From JAADHX01 sp964569385 (GTDB taxonomy: Bacteria > Actinomycetota > Acidimicrobiia > Acidimicrobiales > Poriferisodalaceae), in the NCBI GenBank assembly GCA_964569385.1, contig CAZMUM010000048.1, positions 1-32,929 on the forward strand: 32,929 nucleotides of DNA, in the 5' to 3' direction. The notes beneath the pieces are model-generated. The model was not told where the DNA came from and searched no databases. It saw only the letters and a list, made by a program, of their open reading frames with translations. How positions within the stretch are numbered: position 1 is the first letter of the stretch; each line of letters opens with the position of its first letter. Positions 17,962 through 25,730 of the stretch are shown here, piece by piece. The position numbers were made by a program, and so were the translations under genes.

Positions 17962-19854
17962 TCAGATCGCCTTCACATCTGTGCTGGGCGAGACCTCGGC
18001 GAAGATCTGCTCGGCGTTCGTGCGGTCGGCGTCTGATCCGAACCCCGAGTCGCGAAAGACAGCGCCCAACGGCTCCCGCTCTGCGATCTCTCGTACCAGA
18101 GCAGGGCTGACCTCGTCGTCGAAGCAGGCGAGTAAGGCACCGTCATCGACGATGAACACCTCGCACCCGTCCATCTGCTCGACTGCAATCGGCAAGGACA
18201 GTCCCAGGCCCCAGTCAAGAAGTACTTGGAACAGAAGATCCTCGCCGGTCCGATCAGACTTCACGCTGTCCGCGTAGAGGTCGAGTTGGTCTTGGTCAAC
18301 TAAGTCCGGAGTGCGCAGGACATCGGCCATGTTCGTCGTGTCGACCTTCAGTGAGCGAAAGCCGAAACCGGCGACATCACCACCGGCGCCAGCTCGCCGA
18401 AGACGTTCTCTTCCTATCTCGGCGACCGTCCCAAAGCCTGCCCCGCTAGCAACGCTCTCCGGCGGGGTCTCGTCGTGAAGTTGGATCATGATGAAGCGGC
18501 GAGCCCCTCCATCATCAGCGTTGAGCGACGCGACCGCATGGGCGGTAGTAGCGGAGCCCGCAAAAAAATCGAGCACGATGTCATCTTCAGATGTTGACGT
18601 TGCAAGCAAGTACTTGAGGAGCCCGACTGGCTTCGGGAAGTCCATAACGTCGACTCCAAAGATGCCTCTAATCTCAGCGGTCGCGTCCTCGTTGGTCGGG
18701 ATGCTGTTCACTCGGTGCGACAAGAGATTGGCGGTCTTCTTGGCTCGGTCCTCGTTATTGATGTAGTTCGGGCGGAACGGCACCTTGCTGATCCGGATCT
18801 CTCCGCCCTCTGCAATCAGCGCATCCAGCTTTCGCTGCGAATACCGCCACTCGCCGTCGAGTACTAGATGGTCGACGTTGCGACCCTCAGCAATTGTTAC
18901 CGGCTCCGTCAGCTCAGTTCGGATGTTTCCAGCAGACATGTCTTGAGGCGGGACGATGCCGTCGGGCATCGAGAAGGTGACGGAGCCCGGAGGAAACGTC
19001 AGCCGGCCATAGGCATTTCCCGCGTTGTTGATCGGGTACTTCTTGCCTTCTTCCCCTGACCCCGAGACCAAGGCTCCAACTTCTGCGTAGTCCCGGGCGT
19101 ACACCACGATGTATTCCGTCACCACGCCCATTGTCTTGCGAAGAAACGACGGCTTCTTCTTCCGCTCCCACACGAACATCCCCATCCGGTTTGGCTGACC
19201 GAACACCTCGTCGCACAGCGAGGTGAGGTTGCCGACCTCGTTCTCATCAATCGAGATCATTATGAGTCCGTCGTACCGGAGCAGGTTCCTCGCCAGCCTC
19301 AGTCGGGGATACATCATGCTCAGCCAATCGGAGTGAAACCGGCCGTTGGATTGTGTGTTCGCCACGAGTCGGCTGCCGGCATCGTCGACCTGCCCAGATC
19401 TCGTCAGGTAGTCAGTGATTCTCTCAGCGAAGTCGTCGGCATATACGAAGTCGTTACCGGTGTTGTACGGCGGGTCGATGTAGATCAGCTTGACCTTGCC
19501 GAGATACGACTCCTGGAGCAGCTTCAGGACGTCGAGGTTGTCTCCCTCGAGGAAGAGGTTCTGTGTGGTGTCGAAGTCGACGGACTCCTCGCGGACCGGG
19601 CGGAGAGTCTTGGCGATCGGGGCGTTGGCCGCTAGTAGAGCCTCGCGTTTGCCAGGCCAGTCGAGTTGGTAGCGCTCCTGTGGGCCTTCGACGAGATGGC
19701 CGGACAACTCCTGGCGAAGCAGGTCGAAGTTGATCGCGCGCACCGCTTTGCCATCGTCATCAAGACTCTCTGTCACGACCGCCGGAAATAGCTCGGCGAT
19801 TTTGTCAATGTTCCTCTCAGCCAGATTGGGCGAGTGCATCCTCAGCTTGTCCAT
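17962..19854 (-). CDS. mod: Type III DNA methyltransferase subunit Mod (beta-class)
   Basis: This 630-aa protein has the catalytic DPPY at residues 127-130 (IDPPYNTGNDF) and, far downstream, the SAM-binding VLDFFAGSATT. This DPPY-first order with the target-recognition region between is the beta-class layout of type III Mod proteins. These normally methylate adenine at N6 on one strand of an asymmetric site. The N-terminus reads MDKLRMHSPN. GGAAGGA lies about nine bases upstream of the ATG. Mod both protects host DNA and provides sequence specificity to Res, which begins 4 bp later. Its first 99 residues have a divergent duplicate at 21159-21500. The recognition sequence cannot be read from the sequence. 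Confidence 0.93.
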   Translation of the reverse strand: MDKLRMHSPNLAERNIDKIAELFPAVVTESLDDDGKAVRAINFDLLRQELSGHLVEGPQERYQLDWPGKREALLAANAPIAKTLRPVREESVDFDTTQNLFLEGDNLDVLKLLQESYLGKVKLIYIDPPYNTGNDFVYADDFAERITDYLTRSGQVDDAGSRLVANTQSNGRFHSDWLSMMYPRLRLARNLLRYDGLIMISIDENEVGNLTSLCDEVFGQPNRMGMFVWERKKKPSFLRKTMGVVTEYIVVYARDYAEVGALVSGSGEEGKKYPINNAGNAYGRLTFPPGSVTFSMPDGIVPPQDMSAGNIRTELTEPVTIAEGRNVDHLVLDGEWRYSQRKLDALIAEGGEIRISKVPFRPNYINNEDRAKKTANLLSHRVNSIPTNEDATAEIRGIFGVDVMDFPKPVGLLKYLLATSTSEDDIVLDFFAGSATTAHAVASLNADDGGARRFIMIQLHDETPPESVASGAGFGTVAEIGRERLRRAGAGGDVAGFGFRSLKVDTTNMADVLRTPDLVDQDQLDLYADSVKSDRTGEDLLFQVLLDWGLGLSLPIAVEQMDGCEVFIVDDGALLACFDDEVSPALVREIAEREPLGAVFRDSGFGSDADRTNAEQIFAEVSPSTDVKAI

Positions 19855-20041
19855 GGTGCGTCCTTCCAGGGGTCATCATCGGCAATGGGGCGGGGGCGTC
19901 GGGAACTCGGAGCGTGTCGGCTTGTCTTCTCGGCCTGCTCGCGGACCTCGAAACTGTAGTTGGGTTATTGCTGAATGCCGAGAGCCCTTTTCGTCTGACT
20001 GTCGGGAAGCGGTGCTGAACCCGCGACCCAGAGCAATTTAC

Positions 20042-20053
20042 TTGATACTGAGC
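20042..20053 (-). repeat. Copy 1 of a 12-bp sequence shared with 32709-32720
   Basis: The minus strand reads GCTCAGTATCAA. The same 12 bases occur at 32709-32720 in the leader of the alpha-CTD/sigma-4-like gene. This copy lies about 190 bases upstream of Mod, the other about 160 bases upstream of its gene. A 12-bp match can arise by chance in a window of this size. Similar placement upstream of two minus-strand units is the only reason to note it. Confidence 0.3.
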
Positions 20054-20086
20054 ACAGTTTCGCAGGGGCTTCGCTTCATCACCCAG

Positions 20087-21169
20087 CTATGGATACATTC
20101 CGAATCGTTTGGACCCAGGCCGCCCTTCCGAGCACTTCAACAGCCAACGGTCATAGCCATCTGCCTTCTGCAGCCGGATCGTCACCTTGTACTCGTCTGC
20201 CGAGCCGCGCACGAACTTGAGGACAGCCCGACGCATCGGCGTTGGGTATCGCGCCACGAAGCCGAGGTTAACCCGCCATGTCCTGTTCGCGAATGCTTGT
20301 AAGCGCACTCGCTCCGTGCCAGTCGGCGTGTGGAGAGTGACGTAGGTAACCGCCCCCGCGGCACCCCCAAAGAAGTCGCTGAAGACGCGCTTCGGCAATT
20401 GTACTTGGGAACCCCCACCAGTCTCGTCCCACAGCTCCATGAACAGCGCGCCGGGCCCTATCGGAGCGACCGCAGTTGTCGAGATGATTCCGGAGGGGTC
20501 GCTACTTCTCCGCGCATCCGTCCCCCCAACATCGGGCGGCCGCCCCGGCGCTGGCGGATCCTCTGCCAACTCGATGGCGGGGATGTCGAGCGGCAGTCGC
20601 CCAGTATCCGGTGCCGGTTCAGTGAACGCGTCGAGCCTCGGAGCAAGGTTCTCCAACACCTCCGTGTCCACCTTCATCACGTGACAAGGCTTCACCGGCT
20701 CAATCGGCAGGTCAAACTGCTCCCAGAACTCCTCGAAGGGATTTGGTTCCCGCGATGTACCTGTGAGAAGGACCGATGCTTCTGCATTCCTGTACAGACC
20801 GCCCGTCGTCAAGTTCGCTGAGCCCACGACTGCCGCCCACCTCGAAGGGCCATCGAACATGTAGAGCTTCGGGTGAAAGATCGCGTCGGAACGCCCGAGT
20901 GAGACCACGCGAAGAGCGGAGTTTGGCAGATCATGCAGATACGTAAGAGCTTCGACGGTCGTCCCGCCGAGATCAATCCCAACGATCGCATCGATGTGAC
21001 CGCGCCTGACAAACCTCTGGAGGCCGCCATCGATGAGATGTAGGCCGCTCCATCGCGCAAACGCGACCAGCAGCCGGAACCGAGTGAATTGCCGATCGTC
21101 CAGCAGCTGGTTAACCAGCCCAGCGTGCGGATTTCGCCCACCGACCTGCGACACCGCTTTAATCTTCAA
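20087..21169 (-). CDS. PLD-family (NgoFVII-type) nuclease
   Basis: The open frame reaches back to 21400, but its first 77 codons overlie the mod fragment and read as low-complexity noise. I start at TTG 21169 (360 aa, beginning (L/M)KIKAVSQVGG). GGAGG sits at 21179-21183, nine bases upstream, and this start overlaps the fragment stop. The N-terminal half is a PLD-like domain: FHPKLYMFDG, a spacer, then VVGSANLTTGG, giving one HxK-Asp-GSxN active-site half. With only one such motif, PLD nucleases normally work as dimers. The C-terminal half (about residues 210-360) includes a Pro-rich linker and a beta-rich domain of unknown role. This resembles PLD-type restriction nucleases and fits the methyltransferase context. 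Confidence 0.75.
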   Translation of the reverse strand: MKIKAVSQVGGRNPHAGLVNQLLDDRQFTRFRLLVAFARWSGLHLIDGGLQRFVRRGHIDAIVGIDLGGTTVEALTYLHDLPNSALRVVSLGRSDAIFHPKLYMFDGPSRWAAVVGSANLTTGGLYRNAEASVLLTGTSREPNPFEEFWEQFDLPIEPVKPCHVMKVDTEVLENLAPRLDAFTEPAPDTGRLPLDIPAIELAEDPPAPGRPPDVGGTDARRSSDPSGIISTTAVAPIGPGALFMELWDETGGGSQVQLPKRVFSDFFGGAAGAVTYVTLHTPTGTERVRLQAFANRTWRVNLGFVARYPTPMRRAVLKFVRGSADEYKVTIRLQKADGYDRWLLKCSEGRPGSKRFGMYP

Positions 21170-21500
21170 CGGGATCGGCCTCCGCGCGTATGGATTCGCC
21201 TCGATTCTGTCGCGTATCGAGGTCGACCGATTCTTGGCGGGGCGGACGAGCGGTCTTAGCGATCCCAGAGTTGGCAGCGAGCATGCGCTCACGCTTGCCC
21301 GGCCAGTCGAGTTGGTAGCGCTCCCGCGGTCCATCGAGGACGTGGTCGGACCGTTCCTGGCGGAGGAGGTCGACGTCGAATGCCCGCACCGGGCTGCCAT
21401 CGCCGTCGACGGTCTCAGTGATGACGGTCGGGAACAACTCTGCGACCCTGTTGATGTTTTGTTCGGTCAGGTCTGGCGAGTGCATCTTCAACTTGTCCAT
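21159..21500 (-). pseudogene. Truncated mod gene: N-terminal fragment of a second type III methyltransferase
   Basis: The 113 codons start MDKLKMHSPD and align without gaps to the first 99 residues of the intact Mod at 17962-19854, with 67 of 99 positions identical by hand count. Similarity stops at DTRQN, just before the methyltransferase core, so DPPY and the SAM-binding loop are absent. The remaining 14 residues belong to no Mod sequence. The most likely history is a deletion that removed the catalytic part of a divergent second mod and joined its 5' end to the PLD gene. The start overlaps the DUF4391 stop by 13 bp, so the fragment is probably still translated. A retained small partner protein is an alternative. 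Confidence 0.8.
21179..21183 (-). promoter_or_regulatory. Ribosome binding site for the TTG-started PLD nuclease, inside the mod fragment
   Basis: GGAGG on the minus strand lies nine bases before TTG 21169. It is the best reason for the non-ATG start, since no ATG is near the domain boundary. Confidence 0.5.
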
Positions 21501-22225
21501 TGGGTATCTTTCTGAGAACTTCTCAAGGCATGGGACGATTCGGAACCGGTGAGCGCGGTTAACGTCTCAGTTCGGTCCTTCAGCTCACGGCGCAGCTCGA
21601 CCTTGCGGTTGAACTGCACTTCGATCGAAAGCCGACGCTCGAGAGTCGCGATCTTGCGTTCGAGCTTGCGAGCTTGGCTAACCCGCTCCGCAGTTTCAGA
21701 TAGGCGCTCCCCGGCCCGCACGGGAATGGGCAGGATCGGAGCGAGAAGGCCAGCGAAAAGAGAGGACAGGTCAAGCGCCGATGGTAGCGGTTGACGATAA
21801 GCGCTTGCCGGGAGCCAGCCCTCCGAGAAATAGGGACTGAGCTTGGGTTTTGGTCCACCCAACTGCTTGTAACACGCGACCATTCGCGTTTCCTCTTGGT
21901 CTCCGCGATGGCGGTTGAGCTCGAACACAGTCGGGAATAACACGGCCCTGTCGATGGCGGCGAGCACGGCATCGCTTACGTCGTCGGCTTTGGCATCGAT
22001 GCTAAACACCTGGATCTCCGGCACTGCATCGTCACCGCGGAGGTGGATGGTCTCGTCAGCAAGCTTGTATGCCCATGTGATTCGCTGAACCTCGGCTACG
22101 AACTTCTCGCGTGCCTTTGCCGACACACTGCTGTGTTCATAGAACTTGGTCTTAGGGACGACTCGTCCGAACTTTGCTGCTGAGGGCCACCGGTAGAGCA
22201 CTTGTTCAACCACGCCCCGGGCCAT
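21488..22225 (-). CDS. DUF4391 family protein
   Basis: I start at ATG 22225 (MARGVVEQVLYRWP, 245 aa). GTG 22213 is also possible, and the open frame reaches 22258. The block VLYRWPSAAKFGRVVPKTKF, then YEH, is the N-terminal signature I associate with DUF4391, followed by ITWAYKLADETIHL. The C-terminal part (about 180-245) is a coiled coil rich in Arg and Glu (for example ARKLERKIATLERRL). Its function is unknown; the family recurs between SNF2-type helicase and mod genes, which is exactly its place here. It overlaps the helicase stop upstream and the mod fragment downstream, indicating an operon. Confidence 0.8.
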   Translation of the reverse strand: MARGVVEQVLYRWPSAAKFGRVVPKTKFYEHSSVSAKAREKFVAEVQRITWAYKLADETIHLRGDDAVPEIQVFSIDAKADDVSDAVLAAIDRAVLFPTVFELNRHRGDQEETRMVACYKQLGGPKPKLSPYFSEGWLPASAYRQPLPSALDLSSLFAGLLAPILPIPVRAGERLSETAERVSQARKLERKIATLERRLSIEVQFNRKVELRRELKDRTETLTALTGSESSHALRSSQKDTQWTS

Positions 22226-25200
22226 CGTTGAGGGCATCGACGACGGCGAGGAAGGCAACTAGCTCGAAATCGGCGAGCCCGTGGATCGTCTGAGTCAGTG
22301 CCGTCGTGTTGCCGCCGCTGAAGAGGCTGTCAAGGTCACGTTCCTCGGTGACGTCGATCATGGACCGGATCGCAGCGGTGAGAAGGCCGGAATAGTGGGT
22401 CATCTCGGCGCCCTCATCCGTCGCAGCGTTAAATACACGACACACTTCGGCTACTGGCTCGTCGTCGGAACGGCACGCCAGACGAATCAAGTCGAGGAGA
22501 CGCTTTACCTCCGTGTGGTCGGCAATCACGTTGCCCTCATCGTCGAGGTAGACGAGGTAATGGGGGTGCAGCCGATTACCGCGGTTGATGTCTGTATCGG
22601 GGCCGACGTTGCGTAAGGCAAACAAAGCGCCGGGCTGTAAGCCCGCCTCGGGTCGAGCGGGCACAACGGCGTGAAGACCCTTGGGCGCGGCGGCAAGATC
22701 CCCGTACTCCTTGACGTAACCGAGCAAGTCCATGCGGAACTCGTTCAGCCCGAGGTCTGTGATCGACACACCGGTGCGCACATCTTCCAGCTCAATAACT
22801 TCATCCTGGAGTTGACGGAGTTGCTCTCGCCGAAACGCAGTGTCGCTCGCCTCCTGGGTGAGGACGTTGTCATCGGCGGTTGCTGACAGGTCGGCGATCA
22901 CCATTCGATTCTCGACGCGCTCTTTGAGGTTGATGTACTCGTCGAGGGAGATGTCAGGCCAGAAGTTCACGAGCTGGATCTGCGCATTAGTCGAGCCAAT
23001 GCGATCGATGCGTCCAAACCGTTGGATGATTCGAACCGGGTTCCAGTGAATGTCGTAATTGATGAGGTAGTCGCAGTCCTGAAGGTTCTGACCCTCGCTG
23101 ATGCAGTCGGTACCGATAAGCACGTCGATCTCGCGTTTCTCGTTAGGCATAACCAGGTCGCGCGACTTCGACCGTGGGGAGAACAGCCTAAGCACGTGTT
23201 GGTATCCGAAACCTTTGCCAAGGGTGGTCTGCGGGCTGCCTTGTCCTGTAACAACGCCGGCCTCAAAACCTGCCTGTTTGAGCCAGGGACAGAGCTCGCG
23301 GTACAGATACCTCGCAGTATCCGTGAATGCTGAGAAGATCAACACCTTGTGATTGCCAGAGTTTATCGGGTCTTCAATTTTGTCCTGGATACGGCGAATG
23401 AGCGACTGTAGCTTGAGGTCGTGCTTCGGTGTAAGGGGCTCGACACCGGCCAACAGAGTCGAAATTATTTGGGCATCACTGGCGAGGTCGCGACGGAAGG
23501 TTTCGACGTCCATATCTGCAAGATCAATTTTGACTTTGTTCCCGACAGTTCCGCCGGTCGGTAATTCGAAGTCATCGTCGTCGGCATCGAGGTCCATAAG
23601 CGTCGACCCAAGGTCGGCGAGCGAACCGTTGTGGTCATCGACCGCACCGAGAGCGTCGTTCACTGTGCCTTGCAGGCGCCCGAGGGTGAGGCGGAATGCC
23701 TCGACCGAACTCTCCAGGCGTTTGAGCAAGTTGACGGTCATGAGCTTCTGAATCCCGCGCTCGCGAGTGGCCTGACCCAGGTTCGACATTGCCCCGCCAG
23801 CGGCGTTCGGACCCGCAGCGACGTTTCCGTATTGCGCCTCATACTTCGCTATCCGGCTTGGGAATACGTACGCCATCGGGGCATAGACAGCGAGCTTGAG
23901 CGACGAGAGCTGTGTGAACAGCTCATTGAAAGAGGGTACGTCGGGCAATTCGGTTAACGGTGACCGCACCGATATTGGTGGGAGCCGTTCCGGAAAGGCA
24001 CCTATTTCGGAAGTGTCGTAGAACGCCTCAATGTGTTTGCGGGAGCGAGCAATCGTCACTGCATCGAGTAGTTCGAAAAAGTCGAAATCAAGCCGAGCAA
24101 GAATCTCGTTGGTCGTCCGTTTGGGAGCGGGCAGCTTTGACCATTCGTTGAATACTCGTTGAGCCTGACGGAAGACCTCTTCGATACTCTTGGAGATGTT
24201 GAGCTTGGATGCCAGTTGCTGCGAGTCGCCCTCATATGACAGTGCGAGCTGGTTTCGCAAGTCAATGAACTTGTTGTTAACTGGCGTCGCCGACAACATC
24301 AGCACCTTGGTCTTCACGCCTCGCTGGACAACCTGACGCAATAGGCGGTGGTAGCGGGTCTCTCTTTCGACATTGACCTCTGCATTGCGAAAGTTGTGCG
24401 ACTCGTCGATCACCACGAGGTCGTAGTTGCCCCAGTTGACCCGGTCCAACGGAATACCGAGGGACTCGCCGGTGGTGCGGGAGAGATCGGTGTGGGCAAG
24501 CACGTCGTAGTTGAATCGATCTGATGCAAATATGTTCGTCGTCAGGTTTGAGTTGTAGTTAGTCCAGTTCTCGGTGAGCTTCTTCGGCGCCAGCACGAGG
24601 ACAGACTTGTTGCGGAGTTCGTAGTACTTGATCACCGCCAAGGCGGTGAAGGTCTTACCGAGCCCGACGCTGTCTGCCAGAATGCAACCGTTGTAGGTCT
24701 CAAGTTTGTTGATCAGGCCCGTCGCGGCGTCAGTTTGAAAGTTATACAGCGCCTGCCAGATAGCTGTGTCTTGGTAACCCGTGAGGTCGTTAGGCAGAAC
24801 ATCTTCAGTGATGTCATCGAGAAAGTCGGCGAACAGGTTGTAGAGAATCAGAAAGTAGATTCGCGCTGGCGAGTTTACCTTGTAGATCGAGGCGATGTGG
24901 TCTTGGACAGCCTCGGTCACATCTTGAAGCTGCTCGGGGTTATTCCAAATCTGGTCAAAGAGATCAACCCACCCCGCAGTCATTGGGGCCTCGTCCAACT
25001 TTGTCACCACGTTCGAGACTGCATTGCCGCGCTCGTAGCCAAGGTCGGCTGAGGTAAAGCCCTGTAGCGGCATGTAGGCAGCTCGCTCATCGACGGTGGC
25101 GAACTGCTGCATCGGTGCACCCGTGGTGTTTGATCGGAACCGGACCTTATGACGTACCCAATCGGCACACTCACGTGCGATCGCCTTCTGAGTCATCTTG

Positions 25201-25493
25201 TTTCTCAGTCGGATCTCAAACTCGGACCCATAAAGTGTCGATTCGTTGTCGGGGACCCGTGGAATGAAGAACTGTCGGCTCGTCCGAGATGACGAATCGG
25301 TTGAAGTCTCGGTCACGAACGTTGGTGATGTAAAGATGAAATCGAGTTCTGCAATGCCCTGCAGTTCGTCCTTTAGCGCCTCGAACGCAAAGATTGAGAA
25401 TGTCGTCGCCGCTATTCGCAGCTTTGAGCCCTCTGACAATTCGACTCGTAGGTCATCGCCAAGCAGTTCGTTGACGTTGTCGATTATCTTCAT
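22206..25493 (-). CDS. SNF2-type helicase with PLD-like N-terminal region, first gene of the type III-associated operon
   Basis: I start at ATG 25493 (MKIIDNVNELLGDDL, 1095 aa) with AGGA nearby. The frame extends 63 codons upstream without family character. The first 90 residues read like a degenerate PLD-type lobe (LRIAATTFSIFAFEALKDEL). Helicase motifs follow: DSVGLGKT at 274-281, DESH at 363-366, LSATPVNN, then GTDCISEGQNLQDC, and QRFGRIDRIGS at about 821-831. The arrangement is that of large SNF2-family translocases found next to DUF4391 and mod genes. It probably moves on duplex DNA and helps the Mod/Res or PLD nuclease recognise or process foreign DNA. The exact mechanism is unknown. 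Confidence 0.85.
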   Translation of the reverse strand: MKIIDNVNELLGDDLRVELSEGSKLRIAATTFSIFAFEALKDELQGIAELDFIFTSPTFVTETSTDSSSRTSRQFFIPRVPDNESTLYGSEFEIRLRNKMTQKAIARECADWVRHKVRFRSNTTGAPMQQFATVDERAAYMPLQGFTSADLGYERGNAVSNVVTKLDEAPMTAGWVDLFDQIWNNPEQLQDVTEAVQDHIASIYKVNSPARIYFLILYNLFADFLDDITEDVLPNDLTGYQDTAIWQALYNFQTDAATGLINKLETYNGCILADSVGLGKTFTALAVIKYYELRNKSVLVLAPKKLTENWTNYNSNLTTNIFASDRFNYDVLAHTDLSRTTGESLGIPLDRVNWGNYDLVVIDESHNFRNAEVNVERETRYHRLLRQVVQRGVKTKVLMLSATPVNNKFIDLRNQLALSYEGDSQQLASKLNISKSIEEVFRQAQRVFNEWSKLPAPKRTTNEILARLDFDFFELLDAVTIARSRKHIEAFYDTSEIGAFPERLPPISVRSPLTELPDVPSFNELFTQLSSLKLAVYAPMAYVFPSRIAKYEAQYGNVAAGPNAAGGAMSNLGQATRERGIQKLMTVNLLKRLESSVEAFRLTLGRLQGTVNDALGAVDDHNGSLADLGSTLMDLDADDDDFELPTGGTVGNKVKIDLADMDVETFRRDLASDAQIISTLLAGVEPLTPKHDLKLQSLIRRIQDKIEDPINSGNHKVLIFSAFTDTARYLYRELCPWLKQAGFEAGVVTGQGSPQTTLGKGFGYQHVLRLFSPRSKSRDLVMPNEKREIDVLIGTDCISEGQNLQDCDYLINYDIHWNPVRIIQRFGRIDRIGSTNAQIQLVNFWPDISLDEYINLKERVENRMVIADLSATADDNVLTQEASDTAFRREQLRQLQDEVIELEDVRTGVSITDLGLNEFRMDLLGYVKEYGDLAAAPKGLHAVVPARPEAGLQPGALFALRNVGPDTDINRGNRLHPHYLVYLDDEGNVIADHTEVKRLLDLIRLACRSDDEPVAEVCRVFNAATDEGAEMTHYSGLLTAAIRSMIDVTEERDLDSLFSGGNTTALTQTIHGLADFELVAFLAVVDALNDGPGRG

Positions 25494-25730
25494 GATCCTG
25501 TCACTCGCTCTGAACTTGGCAGCTTGCAGCGACCCGCGACCATCCACACCATCCGATGAACTGTAGGCGATACGGTGAATATCGACCGCGTTTCGCTCGG
25601 CTGAATGGTGACGCCGAACCCGCAGAGCGGAAGCGACTCCTCTGCCTTCGGCAATTGCGACGTCGATCCCACCCCTTGACAAAGCGCTCTAGGCAGCCAA
25701 AACGCCCTCGAAGGCTGGTTTACCACGAAC

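Noticed and set aside
21170..21400. Extra 77 N-terminal codons of the PLD nuclease frame
   Set aside because: These codons are an out-of-frame reading of the mod fragment, low in complexity; GGAGG plus TTG 21169 gives a better start.
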